A stretch of 64,000 nt of DNA from Vandammella animalimorsus (lineage in GTDB: Bacteria; Pseudomonadota; Gammaproteobacteria; Burkholderiales; Burkholderiaceae_C): assembly GCF_002285265.1 (NCBI RefSeq), contig NZ_NSJB01000008.1, positions 1 to 64,000 on the forward strand, given 5' to 3'. Positions 20,843 through 33,339 of this stretch are shown here, one piece after another. The position numbers and the translations under genes are program-made. Every line of letters starts with the position of its first letter. Position 1 is the stretch's first letter. The notes under the pieces were generated by a model, which was not told where the DNA came from, did not search any database, and was given only the letters and a program-made list of their open reading frames with translations.

Positions 20843-21544
20843 ATGCCAGACCAACATTCTTCGTCGCAGTTCGATGCCGAGCTCAAGTCCATTTCCGCCC
20901 GCATCATGGAAATGGGCGGCCTGGTCGAATCGCAGATCAAGTACGCCATCGAGGCCCTGAGCCATTTCGACGCGCACGCCGTCGAGCTGATTGCGCGCCT
21001 GGAAGACCGCGTCAACGCGCTGGAGGTGGACATCGACGCCGATCTCTCGACCATCATCGCCACGCGCCAGCCCACGGCCAAGGACTTGCGCATGCTGCTG
21101 TCCATCTCCAAGGCCACCTCCAACCTGGAGCGCATCGGCGATGAGTCCAACAAGATGGGCCGCATGATCAAGACCTTGATCGACAGCAGCACGCCGCTGA
21201 ACCTGCCCATCATGGACTTGAAGTATTCGGGCGAGCTGGCCGCAGCGCAGCTGCGCCGCGCGCTCGATGCGTTTGCGCGCCACGACGTGAGCAACGTGGT
21301 GGACATCCTGCGCCAGGACGATGTCATCGACCGCGAGTTCGAGGGCTATGTGCGCAAGCTCGTGACCTACATGATGGAAGACCCGCGCAAGATTTCTCTC
21401 AGCATGGAGCTGCTGTTTCTGGCCAAGTCCATCGAGCGCATTGGCGACCATTCCAAGAACCTGGCCGAGCTGATCGTCTTCATGGTCAAGGGCAAGGACG
21501 TGCGCCACACCTCGGTGGAGCAGGTGCAGTCGGCGCTGCAATAA
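20843..21544 (+). CDS. phoU: Phosphate signalling protein PhoU
   Basis: 233-residue, all-helical protein made of two PhoU repeats. The metal-binding motifs E(R)IGDESNKM and ERIGDHSKNLAE are visible in the two halves. It links Pst transporter status to the PhoR kinase and keeps the Pho response off when phosphate is plentiful. ATG 20843 has AAGGAG eight bases upstream. No phoR gene follows in this window. Confidence 0.94.
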   Translation: MPDQHSSSQFDAELKSISARIMEMGGLVESQIKYAIEALSHFDAHAVELIARLEDRVNALEVDIDADLSTIIATRQPTAKDLRMLLSISKATSNLERIGDESNKMGRMIKTLIDSSTPLNLPIMDLKYSGELAAAQLRRALDAFARHDVSNVVDILRQDDVIDREFEGYVRKLVTYMMEDPRKISLSMELLFLAKSIERIGDHSKNLAELIVFMVKGKDVRHTSVEQVQSALQ

Positions 21545-21594
21545 AGGCAGGCTGCATCGGCCACGCAGACACGCAGACACAGCAAGAGGAGCCC

Positions 21595-22311
21595 ATGAAT
21601 ACGGCAAGCAATGCCCATGCCGCGCGCGTTCTGATCGTGGAGGACGAGGAGGACATCAGCGAGCTGATCGCCATCAACCTGCGCCACCATGGTTATGAGC
21701 CCGTGTGCGTGACCGATGGCGAAGCCGCGCAGCGCGAGATCGACCACATCCTGCCCGACGTCATTCTGCTGGACTGGATGCTGCCGGGCCAAAGCGGCCT
21801 GGCGCTGGCGCGCAAATGGCGCAGCCATGCGCGCACCAAGCCCGTGCCGATTCTGATGCTGACCGCGCGCGGCGATGAGCCGGACAAGATCGCCGGGCTG
21901 GACGCCGGCGCCGACGACTACCTCACCAAGCCGTTCTCGATCCAGGAGCTGCTCGCGCGCATCCGCGCCGTGCTGCGCCGCCGCGCGCCCGAGCAGGCCG
22001 GCGAGGCCGTGCAGATCGGCAAGCTGCACCTGGACGCCGCCGCGCACCGCGTGATGCTGGGCGGGCGGCCCTTGAAGATGGGGCCCACGGAGTTCCGGCT
22101 GCTCAATTACCTGATGCAATACCCCGAGCGCGTGCACAGCCGCGCCGCGCTGCTGGACAGGGTCTGGGGCGATCACGTCTTCATCGAGGAGCGCACCGTC
22201 GACGTGCACATCAAGCGCCTGCGCGAGGCCCTGGCCGAGGCTGGCAGGATGATCGAAACGGTGCGCGGCGTGGGCTATCGCCTCACGGCCAATCCTGGGG
22301 CGCACGGCTGA
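21595..22311 (+). CDS. phoB: Phosphate regulon response regulator PhoB
   Basis: 238-residue OmpR-family regulator. The receiver domain has phosphoacceptor D60 (VILLDWMLPG), the acidic pair in VEDEED, and the lysine in TKPFS. The winged-helix DNA-binding domain ends with ERTVDVHIKRLREAL and ETVRGVGYRL. It should bind the Pho box at 16819. The usual downstream sensor kinase phoR is missing: the next gene is lipA on the other strand. Confidence 0.92.
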   Translation: MNTASNAHAARVLIVEDEEDISELIAINLRHHGYEPVCVTDGEAAQREIDHILPDVILLDWMLPGQSGLALARKWRSHARTKPVPILMLTARGDEPDKIAGLDAGADDYLTKPFSIQELLARIRAVLRRRAPEQAGEAVQIGKLHLDAAAHRVMLGGRPLKMGPTEFRLLNYLMQYPERVHSRAALLDRVWGDHVFIEERTVDVHIKRLREALAEAGRMIETVRGVGYRLTANPGAHG

Positions 22312-22313
22312 AG

Positions 22314-22334
22314 GGCCGGGCGGGCCGCCCGGCC
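22314..22334. terminator. GC-rich hairpin after phoB
   Basis: GGCCGGGCG (22314-22322) pairs perfectly with CGCCCGGCC (22326-22334). There is no T tract, so Rho-independent termination is uncertain, but the place between convergent phoB and lipA fits. Confidence 0.5.
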
Positions 22335-22350
22335 GTTGGCAGATAGGGTC

Positions 22351-22393
22351 AGAACCTGTTCAAAGCCCCGCAGCTCTGAGATTTTGAACAGGC
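22351..22393. repeat. Short hairpin copy of the intergenic inverted-repeat element
   Basis: CCTGTTCAAA (22355-22364) faces TTTGAACAGG (22383-22392) across 18 bases, with flanks AGAA on the left and GAGA inside the right arm. These are the two terminal repeats of the element at 49677-49853 with almost no interior. It lies 4 bases past the lipA stop. Confidence 0.55.
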
Positions 22394-22396
22394 GGC

Positions 22397-23389
22397 TCAG
22401 GCCAGGGGCAGGCCGGCGGCGTGGGCCTGCTCGTCGGCATGGTAGGAGCTGCGCACCAGCGCGCCGACGGCCGCGTGCGTGAAGCCCATCTTGTAGGCCT
22501 CGTCCTCGAACATGCGGAAGGTGTCCGGGTGCACGTAGCGCTTGACGGGCAAATGGCTGCCCGAGGGGGCCAGGTACTGGCCGATGGTCAGCATGTCGAT
22601 GTCGTGCGCGCGCATGTCGCGCATGACCTGCAGGATTTCCTCGTCGCTCTCGCCCAGGCCCACCATCAGGCCGCTCTTGGTGGGCACGGTGGGGTTGAGC
22701 GCCTTGAATTTCTTCAGCAGGTTGAGGCTGAACTGGTAGTCCGAGCCGGGGCGCGCCTGCTTGTACAGGCGCGGCACGGTCTCCAGGTTGTGGTTCATCA
22801 CATCGGGCGGGGCGGCCAGCAGGATTTGCAGCGCGCGATCGTCGCGGCCGCGGAAGTCGGGCACCAGGATTTCGATCTGCGTGGCCGGCGAGAGCTCGCG
22901 CGTGCGCTCGATGCAGGCCACGAAATGGCCGCTGCCGCCGTCGCGCAAATCGTCGCGGTCCACGCTGGTGATGACCACGTAGCGCAGCTTCAGCGCCGCG
23001 ATGGTCTTGGCCAGGTTCAGCGGCTCCTCCGGATCCAGCGGATCGGGGCGGCCATGGCCCACGTCGCAGAACGGGCAGCGGCGCGTGCACTTGTCGCCCA
23101 TGATCATGAAGGTGGCCGTGCCCTTGCCGAAGCATTCGCCGATATTGGGGCAGCTGGCCTCCTCGCACACCGTATGCAGCCGGTGCTCGCGCAGGATTTG
23201 CTTGATTTCGTAAAAGCGCGTGGAGGGCGAGGCGGCCTTGACGCGGATCCAGTCGGGCTTTTTCAGTACCTCGCCGTGTTCGACCTTGATCGGAATGCGC
23301 GCCAGCTTGGCAGCGGCCTTTTGCTTGATCGTGGGGTCGTAGGCGGGCGCCGACGGGGCAGCCGGGTGGACGGTGGGCGGTGTGCTCAT
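22397..23389 (-). CDS. lipA: Lipoyl synthase LipA
   Basis: 330-residue radical-SAM enzyme inserting two sulfurs into protein-bound octanoyl groups. The auxiliary cluster cysteines C75, C80, C86 ([12 protein letters not shown]) and the radical-SAM cysteines C101, C105, C108 (CTRRCPFC) are all present, as is the C-terminal RSSYHADEQ with the cluster-ligating serine. The ATG at 23389 overlaps the lipB stop (ATGA). It works directly on the product of LipB. Confidence 0.96.
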   Translation of the reverse strand: MSTPPTVHPAAPSAPAYDPTIKQKAAAKLARIPIKVEHGEVLKKPDWIRVKAASPSTRFYEIKQILREHRLHTVCEEASCPNIGECFGKGTATFMIMGDKCTRRCPFCDVGHGRPDPLDPEEPLNLAKTIAALKLRYVVITSVDRDDLRDGGSGHFVACIERTRELSPATQIEILVPDFRGRDDRALQILLAAPPDVMNHNLETVPRLYKQARPGSDYQFSLNLLKKFKALNPTVPTKSGLMVGLGESDEEILQVMRDMRAHDIDMLTIGQYLAPSGSHLPVKRYVHPDTFRMFEDEAYKMGFTHAAVGALVRSSYHADEQAHAAGLPLA

Positions 23390-24090
23390 GATGGGGGGGT
23401 GTGTGGCGGGGCCTTTGCCGGGGGCTGCAATTGCTGGCGCAACTGCGCCACCAGCGTGGCGCTGACGCGCTGCGGGTGCGCGGGCACGCCGATTGTATGC
23501 ATGTCGGTGGTCGCCAGCGCCTGGTAGCCGCAGGGGTTGATGCGCAGGTAGGGGCTCAGATCCATGGCCACGTTCAGCGCCAGGCCGTGGTAGCTGCGGC
23601 CCTGGCTGATTTTGACGCCCAGCGCGGCGATCTTGGCCAGGCCATGGAAGGCCGGGGGCATGCCCGCAGCCTGCGCCGGCAGCGGCGAGGCATCGCCTGG
23701 CGCCTGGGGGCGCACGTACACGCCCGGGGCGCCGGCCACCCTGTGCCCGGCGATGCCAAAGGCCTGCAGCGTGCCGATGACGGCCGCCTCCAGCCGGGCC
23801 ACGTATTCCTTGACGAACAGGCCCTGGCGCTTGAGGTCGATCAGCGGGTAGGCCACGATCTGCCCCGGGCCATGGTAGGTGACCTGGCCGCCGCGCGTGC
23901 TGGCCACGACGGGGATGGCGCCGGCATCGAGCACATGGCCCGCATCGGCGGCAATGCCCAGCGTGAACACCGGCCGGTGCTGGCAAACCCAGAGCTCATC
24001 GCATTGCGTGGCCGTGCGCGCGGCCGTCCATTGCTGCATGGCCGCAGCAATGGGCGGGTAGTCGACGAGGCCGAGGTGGCGGACGATCAC
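23386..24090 (-). CDS. lipB: Lipoyl(octanoyl) transferase LipB
   Basis: 234-residue cytoplasmic enzyme moving octanoate from acyl carrier protein to lipoyl domains. The acyl-carrying C187 (RINPCGY) and its partner K160 ([14 protein letters not shown]) are in place, along with the [12 protein letters not shown] block. An insertion of about 25 residues rich in Pro/Ala (around 128-148) lengthens the protein compared with E. coli LipB. Confidence 0.94.
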   Translation of the reverse strand: MIVRHLGLVDYPPIAAAMQQWTAARTATQCDELWVCQHRPVFTLGIAADAGHVLDAGAIPVVASTRGGQVTYHGPGQIVAYPLIDLKRQGLFVKEYVARLEAAVIGTLQAFGIAGHRVAGAPGVYVRPQAPGDASPLPAQAAGMPPAFHGLAKIAALGVKISQGRSYHGLALNVAMDLSPYLRINPCGYQALATTDMHTIGVPAHPQRVSATLVAQLRQQLQPPAKAPPHTPPS

Positions 24091-24114
24091 GGCAAGTGGC
24101 GGCCCAGGGCAGGC

Positions 24115-24402
24115 TCAGAGCACCATCTTGGACAGCGGGTGGGCGGTGAGCTCCCGGTAGATGCCATCGAGGTGCTCGCGACTGGTGGCCAGCACCTCGA
24201 TGGTGATGCCCAGGTACTTGCCTTGCGCGCTCTGGCGCAGCTCGATGGTGGCCGCGTCGAACTGCGGATCGTGGCGTGCGGCGATGGCTTTGACGGCTTC
24301 CAGGAATGCGGCGCTGTTCTCGCCCATGACCTTGATGGGAAATGGCGCCGGGAAATCGATCAGCGACTCTTGGGGCGGGGTGGAGCTGGAATCTTGGGGC
24401 AT
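24115..24402 (-). CDS. ybeD: YbeD-family protein (DUF493)
   Basis: 95-residue protein whose core (FPAPFPIKVMGENSAAFLEAV to the C-terminal LSKMVL) fits the small ferredoxin-like DUF493/YbeD family. In E. coli ybeD also lies just before lipB, and the same order is kept here with 24 bases between the genes. The function is not established; regulation of lipoate metabolism has been suggested from context. ATG 24402 gives the usual length; longer in-frame starts would add an unrelated Cys-rich N-terminus. Confidence 0.82.
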   Translation of the reverse strand: MPQDSSSTPPQESLIDFPAPFPIKVMGENSAAFLEAVKAIAARHDPQFDAATIELRQSAQGKYLGITIEVLATSREHLDGIYRELTAHPLSKMVL

Positions 24403-24518
24403 GGCGGGCGAGCTGGGGCAGGCGAGGAAAAAAAGCGGCATCGCTGCAAGCAGCCTGCCGATTGTAGAGAGCACAGCCATGCACATGGGGGCGTGCGGGC
24501 GCTGCGCAAGGGCATTCC

Positions 24519-24524
24519 TATAAT
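24519..24524 (+). promoter_or_regulatory. Candidate -10 element of the atp operon
   Basis: A perfect TATAAT lies 66 bases before atpI in the divergent ybeD/atpI region. No clear TTGACA-like -35 is seen at the right distance. Confidence 0.35.
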
Positions 24525-24589
24525 CGCGCGCTTTTGCCCGGGCGCTGGCGTCCAGCGGAGTTTGCCGGGCCTGCAGGGAGAGGCAAGAC

Positions 24590-25087
24590 ATGCTTGACGG
24601 GCAACAGCCGCCAGCGCGCGCGCAGACAGAAAAAGGCTTGGCATGGGATGAGCGGGAGCCGGACGAGGACGTGCATGCCCCGCCCCTGGATGCCGAGCAG
24701 GCCGCGCAATGGCGACTGCGCCACCGCGCCATTTCCCCCTGGCAGGTGCTGCTCTGGCAAGGGCTGGCGGCGCTGCTGGGCGGCGGCGCGCTTTGGCTGG
24801 TTTTGCAAGAAAGTGTGGCTATAATCTCGTGGTTTTACGGGTACCTGGCGATTGCGCTGCCCGCTGCGCTGTACGCCAAGGTGGTGGTCAGCCAGCCTGG
24901 GCTGACGGCCTTGGTCGCGCATGAAATGCTCAAGCTGCTGCTGACAGTGGTTTTGCTGGCGCTGGCCCCCGTTGTGCTTGGCAAGGTGAGCTGGCTGGCA
25001 TTGCTGCTGGCGGTGGTGCTGAGCGTCAATATGTACTGGATCGCCCCGATTTGGCTGGCGCGCTCCGGTGAGATTCGCAACGATTGA
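24590..25087 (+). CDS. atpI: ATP synthase subunit I (AtpI)
   Basis: 165-residue small membrane protein with a polar 50-residue N-terminus and four predicted helices (about 50-70, 75-95, 107-128, 131-155). AtpI proteins help assemble the c-ring of FoF1 ATPase. It is first in a complete atp operon and is followed by atpB after 13 bases. The family varies a lot in sequence, so position is the main evidence. Confidence 0.82.
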   Translation: MLDGQQPPARAQTEKGLAWDEREPDEDVHAPPLDAEQAAQWRLRHRAISPWQVLLWQGLAALLGGGALWLVLQESVAIISWFYGYLAIALPAALYAKVVVSQPGLTALVAHEMLKLLLTVVLLALAPVVLGKVSWLALLLAVVLSVNMYWIAPIWLARSGEIRND

Positions 25088-25100
25088 AAAGAGTTGGCTT

Positions 25101-26343
<1,243 letters not shown>

Positions 26344-26376
26344 TTTCGTTCAACGCCACGTTAAGGAGGTGTTGCA

Positions 26377-26847
26377 ATGAATATCAATTCGACACTGTTC
26401 TTTCAGGCCATTGTGTTCTTGATTTTGGTGTGGTTCACGATGAAATTCGTGTGGCCGCCCATTGTCAAGGCCCTGGATGAGAGAGCGCAAAAGATCGCCG
26501 ATGGCCTGGCTGCGGCCGACAAGGCCAAGTCCGACCTGGCGGCGGCCAATCAGCGCGTGGAGCAGCAGCTGGCCCAGTCGCGCGACGAGACGGCTTCCCT
26601 GCTGGCCGATGCCGAGCGCCGCGCGCAGGCCATCGTCAACGAGGCCAAGTCCCGCGCCACGCAAGAGGCCGAAAAGATTCTGGCCCAGGCCAAGTCCGAC
26701 GCCGATCAGCAACTGGCCCAGGCGCGCGAATCCCTGCGCGATCAGGTGGCCGTGCTGGCCGTCAAGGGTGCGGAGCAGATTCTTCGCAAAGAGGTGAATG
26801 CGGGCGTGCACGCCGACCTGCTCAATCGCCTCAAGGCCGAGCTGTAA
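26377..26847 (+). CDS. atpF: ATP synthase Fo subunit b
   Basis: 156-residue peripheral-stalk subunit with a single N-terminal membrane helix (about 5-25, ending in the conserved KFVWPPI) and a long Ala/Lys/Glu-rich coiled coil that reaches up to the delta subunit. AAGGAGG lies just before the ATG. Confidence 0.95.
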   Translation: MNINSTLFFQAIVFLILVWFTMKFVWPPIVKALDERAQKIADGLAAADKAKSDLAAANQRVEQQLAQSRDETASLLADAERRAQAIVNEAKSRATQEAEKILAQAKSDADQQLAQARESLRDQVAVLAVKGAEQILRKEVNAGVHADLLNRLKAEL

Positions 26848-26859
26848 AGGGGGTGCGAC

Positions 26860-27393
26860 ATGGCGGAATTGGCCACGATTGCACGCCCTTATGCCGAGGC
26901 CTTGTACAAGGCGGCGGGTGATGCCGATGCGGCGCAGACGCAGCAATGGCTGGACGTGTTTGCGGCCGTGGCTGCAGATGCCGAGGTCTTGCGCGTTGCG
27001 CAAAGCCCCAAGGTCAGCCAGGACGATGTGATGGCATTGTTCGGTGGCATCAGTGGGCAGGAGCTGCCTGCGCTGGCGCGCAACTTCTTGAAGGTGGTGG
27101 TCGAGAATGGCCGCCTTGCCGTGCTGCCGCAGGTCGCCCAGCAATTTCGTGCCTTGAGCAATGCACGTCTGGGTGTGGCCGATGCCGTGGTTTACAGCGC
27201 CTTCCCCTTGTCCGAGGCGCAATTGCAGGAACTGCGGCCTTCGCTGGAGCAGCGCTTTGCGCGCAAGCTCAATCTGTCGGTCGAGCTCGACGAGTCATTG
27301 ATTGGCGGCGTTCGGGTGGTTGTGGGCGATGAAGAATTCGACGCTTCAGTCAAGGCCCGTCTGGAACAAATGAAAGCAGTGTTGACCGCTTGA
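26860..27393 (+). CDS. atpH: ATP synthase F1 subunit delta
   Basis: 177-residue subunit joining the b-stalk to the top of F1. The opening ATIARPYAEALYKAA and the C-terminal IGGVRVVVGDEEFDASVKARLEQM block are the OSCP/delta signatures. It starts 12 bases after atpF. Confidence 0.95.
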   Translation: MAELATIARPYAEALYKAAGDADAAQTQQWLDVFAAVAADAEVLRVAQSPKVSQDDVMALFGGISGQELPALARNFLKVVVENGRLAVLPQVAQQFRALSNARLGVADAVVYSAFPLSEAQLQELRPSLEQRFARKLNLSVELDESLIGGVRVVVGDEEFDASVKARLEQMKAVLTA

Positions 27394-27464
27394 TCGGTAC
27401 GCAAGTACGGAACTCGCAAGTGCGTGTGACCCTGTAGTCAAAATCAAGCAACAAGGAACGAGTC

Positions 27465-29018
27465 ATGCAACTCAATCCAGCAGAAATTTCCGAGCTGATC
27501 AAAAGCCGCATCGAAGGGCTGGAATCCAGTGCCGATGTGCGCAATCAAGGGACCGTGGTGTCGGTCACTGATGGCATTGTCCGCGTTCATGGCCTGTCCG
27601 AGGTGATGCAGGGTGAAATGCTGGAGTTCCCAGCAGACAAGAGCGGCAACCCCACGTATGGCCTGGCGCTGAACCTGGAGCGCGACTCCGTCGGCGCGGT
27701 GATTCTGGGTGAGTACGAGCACATCTCCGAAGGCGACGTGGTCAAGACCACGGGCCGCATTCTGGAAGTGCCTGTCGGCCCCGAGCTGGTGGGCCGCGTG
27801 GTCAACGCGCTGGGTCAGCCCATCGACGGCAAGGGCCCGATCAACGCCCAACAAACCGACGTGATCGAAAAAGTCGCCCCCGGCGTGATCGCTCGCCAGT
27901 CCGTGGACCAGCCGCTGCAGACCGGCCTGAAGTCCATCGACTCCATGGTGCCGATCGGCCGTGGCCAGCGCGAGCTGATCATTGGCGACCGCCAGACCGG
28001 CAAGACGGCCGTGGCCATCGACGCCATCATCAACCAGAAGGGCCAGGGCGTTACCTGCATCTACGTGGCCATCGGCCAGAAGGCCTCGTCGGTGAAGAAC
28101 GTGGTGCGCGCCCTGGAGCAGGCCGGCGCCATGGAGTACACCATCGTCGTTGCTGCCACGGCTTCGGAGTCGGCTGCGATGCAGTACGTCTCGGCCTATT
28201 CGGGTTGCACCATGGGCGAGTACTTCCGTGACCGTGGCCAGGATGCGCTGATCGTTTATGACGACCTGTCCAAGCAGGCCGTGGCCTACCGTCAGGTGTC
28301 GCTGCTGCTGCGCCGCCCGCCCGGCCGCGAAGCCTTCCCTGGCGACGTGTTCTATCTGCACAGCCGCCTGCTGGAGCGCGCCGCCCGCGTGAATGCCGAC
28401 TATGTCGAAGAGTTCACCAAGGGCGAGGTCAAGGGCAAGACTGGCTCGCTGACCGCGCTGCCCATCATCGAAACCCAGGCCGGCGACGTGTCCGCCTTCG
28501 TGCCCACCAACGTGATCTCCATCACGGACGGCCAGATCTTCCTGGAAACCAACCTGTTCAACGCAGGCATCCGTCCTGCCATCAACGCTGGTATTTCCGT
28601 CTCGCGCGTCGGTGGCGCTGCGCAGACCAAGCTGATCAAGGGCCTGTCCGGCGGTATCCGTACCGACTTGGCTCAGTACCGTGAACTGGCAGCGTTCGCT
28701 CAGTTCGCCTCCGACCTGGACGAGGCCACGCGCAAGCAGCTCGACCGCGGTGCGCGCGTGACCGAGCTGCTCAAGCAGCCGCAGTACTCGCCGCTGAACA
28801 TCGCCCTGATGGCCGCTTCGCTGTTTGCCGTCAACAAGGGCTATCTGGACGACGTCGAGGTCAAGCGCGTGCTGGACTTCGAAAAAGGCCTGCACCAATA
28901 CCTGCAGACCTCGCATGGCGCGCTGCTCGACAAGCTGCTGAGCAACAAGGCGATGGACAAGGACGCGGAAGCCGAGCTGACCTCCGCCATTGAATCCTTC
29001 AAGAGATCGTTCGCCTGA
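27465..29018 (+). CDS. atpA: ATP synthase F1 subunit alpha
   Basis: 517-residue non-catalytic nucleotide-binding subunit of F1. The P-loop GDRQTGKTA (near 169-177), the [13 protein letters not shown] segment and the conserved arginine-finger region [10 protein letters not shown] are visible. Length and order match the family closely. Confidence 0.97.
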   Translation: MQLNPAEISELIKSRIEGLESSADVRNQGTVVSVTDGIVRVHGLSEVMQGEMLEFPADKSGNPTYGLALNLERDSVGAVILGEYEHISEGDVVKTTGRILEVPVGPELVGRVVNALGQPIDGKGPINAQQTDVIEKVAPGVIARQSVDQPLQTGLKSIDSMVPIGRGQRELIIGDRQTGKTAVAIDAIINQKGQGVTCIYVAIGQKASSVKNVVRALEQAGAMEYTIVVAATASESAAMQYVSAYSGCTMGEYFRDRGQDALIVYDDLSKQAVAYRQVSLLLRRPPGREAFPGDVFYLHSRLLERAARVNADYVEEFTKGEVKGKTGSLTALPIIETQAGDVSAFVPTNVISITDGQIFLETNLFNAGIRPAINAGISVSRVGGAAQTKLIKGLSGGIRTDLAQYRELAAFAQFASDLDEATRKQLDRGARVTELLKQPQYSPLNIALMAASLFAVNKGYLDDVEVKRVLDFEKGLHQYLQTSHGALLDKLLSNKAMDKDAEAELTSAIESFKRSFA

Positions 29019-29054
29019 TTGCTGGCGCACTGACCTCAAGCACAGGAGTTTTCT

Positions 29055-29930
29055 ATGGCAGCAGGAAAGGAAATACGCGGCAAGATCAAATCGGTGGAAA
29101 ACACCAAGAAGATCACCAAGGCCATGGAAATGGTGGCTGCGTCCAAGATGCGCAAGGCACAGGAGCGCATGCAGGCTGCACGCCCCTACAGCGACAAGAT
29201 CCGCACCATTGCTGCCCACCTGGCAGCAGCCAACCCTGAGTATCGTCACCCCTTCATGGTGCAAAACGATGCCAAGGCGGCCGGGATGATCGTCGTGACC
29301 ACCGACAAGGGGTTGTGCGGCGGCATGAACACCAACGTGTTGCGCGCCGTGACCAACAAGATTGGCGAGTTGCAGAAAAAAGGCGATGCCATCCGTGCGG
29401 TGGCCATCGGCGGCAAGGGGTTGGGCTTTCTCAACCGCATTGGCGCGCCGGTGGTGGCCGAGGCCACAGCGCTGGGCGATACCCCGCGCATCGATGCATT
29501 GATCGGCCCCGTCAAGGTGCTGCTCGATGCCTATGTGGCCGGTGAAATCAATGCCGTTTATCTGAGCTACACCCGATTCATCAACACCATGCGTCAGGAG
29601 TCGGTGATCGAGCAGCTTCTGCCGCTGCAGCCAGAGCATTTGAGCGGGCAGCCGGGGCAGAAGAAGGCTGCCGATTGGGACTACATCTACGAGCCCGATG
29701 CGCAAACGGTCATCGATGAGCTGCTGGTGCGCTACATCGAGTCGTTGATCTACCAGGCCGTGGCCGACAACATGGCCTCGGAGCAATCTGCGCGCATGGT
29801 GGCCATGAAGGCCGCCACCGACAACGCGGGCAACGTGATCGACGAGCTCAAACTGGTCTACAACAAGACCCGCCAGGCGGCCATTACGACCGAACTGTCG
29901 GAAATCGTCGCAGGCGCGGCTGCCGTCTAA
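29055..29930 (+). CDS. atpG: ATP synthase F1 subunit gamma
   Basis: 291-residue central-stalk subunit. The N-terminal helix [20 protein letters not shown] and the C-terminal helix ending [15 protein letters not shown] form the coiled coil rotating inside the alpha/beta ring. [10 protein letters not shown] is the family motif. Confidence 0.96.
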   Translation: MAAGKEIRGKIKSVENTKKITKAMEMVAASKMRKAQERMQAARPYSDKIRTIAAHLAAANPEYRHPFMVQNDAKAAGMIVVTTDKGLCGGMNTNVLRAVTNKIGELQKKGDAIRAVAIGGKGLGFLNRIGAPVVAEATALGDTPRIDALIGPVKVLLDAYVAGEINAVYLSYTRFINTMRQESVIEQLLPLQPEHLSGQPGQKKAADWDYIYEPDAQTVIDELLVRYIESLIYQAVADNMASEQSARMVAMKAATDNAGNVIDELKLVYNKTRQAAITTELSEIVAGAAAV

Positions 29931-29940
29931 ACATATTTGA

Positions 29941-31359
<1,419 letters not shown>

Positions 31360-31482
31360 TCGGCCTGAGGCCATGCGGCCTCGGCCCGCAGACCCGGAAG
31401 CGCCGCTTGCCAAGTGGCGCCTGCCCGGGCCGTGCAGGGCCTTGGCGCATGGCCAGCCCGGAAACTGTTGCAAGGAACGCCA

Positions 31483-31899
31483 ATGAACACCATTCACGTC
31501 GACGTGGTCAGCGCCGAGGAGTCCATCTTCTCGGGCGAAGCCAAGTTTGTCGCACTGCCGGGTGAGTCCGGCGAGCTGGGCATTCTGCCGCGCCACGTGC
31601 CGCTGATCACCCGCATCAAGCCGGGTTCGGTGCGCATCGAGTTGCCCGATGGCAAGGAAGAATTCGTTTTCGTGGCCGGTGGCATTCTGGAGGTGCAACC
31701 CGATCGGGTGACCGTGCTGTCCGATACGGCCGTGCGCGGCGCGGATCTGGACGAGGAAAAGGCCAACCGCGCCAAGCAGGCCGCCGAGGACGCGCTGCGC
31801 AACGCCAAGAGCGACATCGACCTGGCCGCAGCCCAGTCCGAGCTGGCAGTGCTGGCCGCGCAGATTGCGGCATTGCGCAAGTACCGCCAGAAGCGCTGA
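31483..31899 (+). CDS. atpC: ATP synthase F1 subunit epsilon
   Basis: 138-residue subunit with an N-terminal beta-sandwich ([18 protein letters not shown] opening, [17 protein letters not shown] core) and a C-terminal helical hairpin that can inhibit ATP hydrolysis. It ends the atp operon and is followed by strong hairpins. The 123-base gap after atpD holds no recognisable gene. Confidence 0.95.
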   Translation: MNTIHVDVVSAEESIFSGEAKFVALPGESGELGILPRHVPLITRIKPGSVRIELPDGKEEFVFVAGGILEVQPDRVTVLSDTAVRGADLDEEKANRAKQAAEDALRNAKSDIDLAAAQSELAVLAAQIAALRKYRQKR

Positions 31900-32009
31900 T
31901 TGCATTGCGGCGCGCCCGCCCCCCAGTGAAGGGCGCTCGCCGTTTTCTGTGCCGGTTTGTTGCGCTGCTTTGCGGCGCGAGCGCAAGCGGCACACTTCAG
32001 AACTTGCCA

Positions 32010-32048
32010 AAAACCGCCAGCGGCCCGGCTGCTGGCGGTTTTGTTTTG
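32010..32048 (+). terminator. Terminator of the atp operon
   Basis: AAAACCGCCAGC (32010-32021) and GCTGGCGGTTTT (32031-32042) form a perfect 12-bp stem with a 9-base loop, followed by GTTTTG. The flanking A run means it can also act on the opposite strand. Confidence 0.88.
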
Positions 32049-32078
32049 TGCGTGCGTTTCTGCACGCGCTGCCGTGAA

Positions 32079-32114
32079 AAAGGCACGGGCCCTGCAAAGG
32101 CCCCGTGCCTTTTT
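32079..32114. terminator. Second, bidirectional terminator between atpC and proX
   Basis: AAAGGCACGGGCC pairs with GGCCCCGTGCCTTT (one bulged C), with T5 on the right and A5 on the left. It probably ends the minus-strand pro operon as well. Confidence 0.82.
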
Positions 32115-32161
32115 GATGGCCGGAGGCGGCGGCGCCTTTTTCTTGCACCAGCCGATGGCTT

Positions 32162-33184
32162 TTATGGCTTCTTGGCGGCGGCTTTGGCCTGCTCGATCCA
32201 GCCGTCGAAGGTAGCTTGGTTGGCAGCGATCCAGCCGTCGACGTGGCGGGCCACCTGGGCGGCGCTGTTCTCGCCTTCTTGCATGCGCAGGTTCTGGGCG
32301 TTGACGTCGGCGATGGGCAGCTGCATCAGCGCGAACAACTTGGCCGCAGCGGGGTTTTGCTGGGCAAACTGCTTGTTGGCCACGATGTGCTGGGTGTTGA
32401 CCGGGAAGCCGTAGTTCGAGCCATCGGCCAGCTTGGTTTCGACCTTGGCCTGCTCGCCGGGCAGCGCGGTGAAGGGCACTTGCAGCCAGACCACGTCGCT
32501 GCCGGGCTTGAGCACGCCCGAGACCCAGTACGGCGTCCAGGTGTAATAGAGCACCGGCTGGCCCTGCTTGTAGCGCGCGATGGTGTCGGCGATCAGGGCG
32601 GAGTAGCTGCCCTGGTTGTGCGTCACGCTGCCGGCCAGCTCGTAGGCCTTGAGGTGGTGCTCGATCACGGCCTCGCAGCCCCAGCCGGGGTTGCAGCCGG
32701 TCAGGTCGGCCTTGCCGTCGCCATTGGTGTCGAACAGCTTGGCGATTTCGGGCTTCTTGAGCTGCTCCAGATTGTTGATGCCATGGGCGTCGGCGGTTTT
32801 CTTGTCGATCAGGTAGCCCTGCAGCGAGTTGGTGACGTAGGTGCCTTCGCGGTAGAACTTGGCATCGCCGCCGGCGTTCTTGTAGAAGTCGTCGTGCAGC
32901 GGCTTCCAGTTCACGGCCATGAAGGTGGCGTCGCCATTGGCGATGGCGACGAAGCCGGTGGCGTACTCGGTCTCCTTGATGTCGGCCACGTCATAGCCGA
33001 GCTTTTCCAGCGCGCGCGAGACCAGCAGGGTCTGGAAGGTCTCCTCGGCGATCGAGCTTTTGATGGGGGTGACGCGCACGCCCTGGCCCGGCAGCTCCTG
33101 CGCCTGGGCCGAAGCGCCCAGCCCCAGGCTGAGCAAAGCGGCCATGGTCAGCGGACGCAGGCAGGTGGTGTGCAGGTGTTTCAT
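32162..33184 (-). CDS. proX: Glycine betaine/proline ABC transporter substrate-binding protein ProX (copy 1)
   Basis: 340-residue periplasmic binding protein with a clear signal peptide (cleavage near ASAQA, residue 27). The core has the ProX hallmarks: [16 protein letters not shown], the conserved [10 protein letters not shown] loop, and [12 protein letters not shown], which supplies ligand-binding aromatics. AAGGAAG precedes the ATG at the right distance. It is last in proV-proW-proX-proX and is a close paralog of the gene just upstream. It should deliver betaine-like osmoprotectants. Confidence 0.92.
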   Translation of the reverse strand: MKHLHTTCLRPLTMAALLSLGLGASAQAQELPGQGVRVTPIKSSIAEETFQTLLVSRALEKLGYDVADIKETEYATGFVAIANGDATFMAVNWKPLHDDFYKNAGGDAKFYREGTYVTNSLQGYLIDKKTADAHGINNLEQLKKPEIAKLFDTNGDGKADLTGCNPGWGCEAVIEHHLKAYELAGSVTHNQGSYSALIADTIARYKQGQPVLYYTWTPYWVSGVLKPGSDVVWLQVPFTALPGEQAKVETKLADGSNYGFPVNTQHIVANKQFAQQNPAAAKLFALMQLPIADVNAQNLRMQEGENSAAQVARHVDGWIAANQATFDGWIEQAKAAAKKP

Positions 33185-33257
33185 GGTTCTTCCTTTCGTG
33201 TGCGTGGATGAGAAATGACGCCGGCGCGGCGCTGGCGATGCGAAGAGGGCTTTGCAC

Positions 33258-33301
33258 GCTGGTTGCGGCGCACATGGCGGGCCAAGTGCGCCGCAGCCAG
33301 C
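33258..33301. repeat. Large hairpin between the two proX genes
   Basis: GCTGG-T-TGCGGCGCAC (33258-33273) pairs with GTGCGCCGCA-G-CCAGC (33286-33301) around a 12-base loop: 15 pairs with one mismatch. It has no T tract, so it more likely stabilises or punctuates the mRNA than terminates it. Confidence 0.65.
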
Positions 33302-33339
33302 GCGCCCGCCCTTCGGCGCGGGGCAGCAGCGCGTTGGGC

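Noticed and set aside
22314-22396. A small RNA gene between phoB and lipA
   Set aside because: The hairpins are explained by a GC-rich stem and a short copy of the repeat element; no promoter points into the gap.
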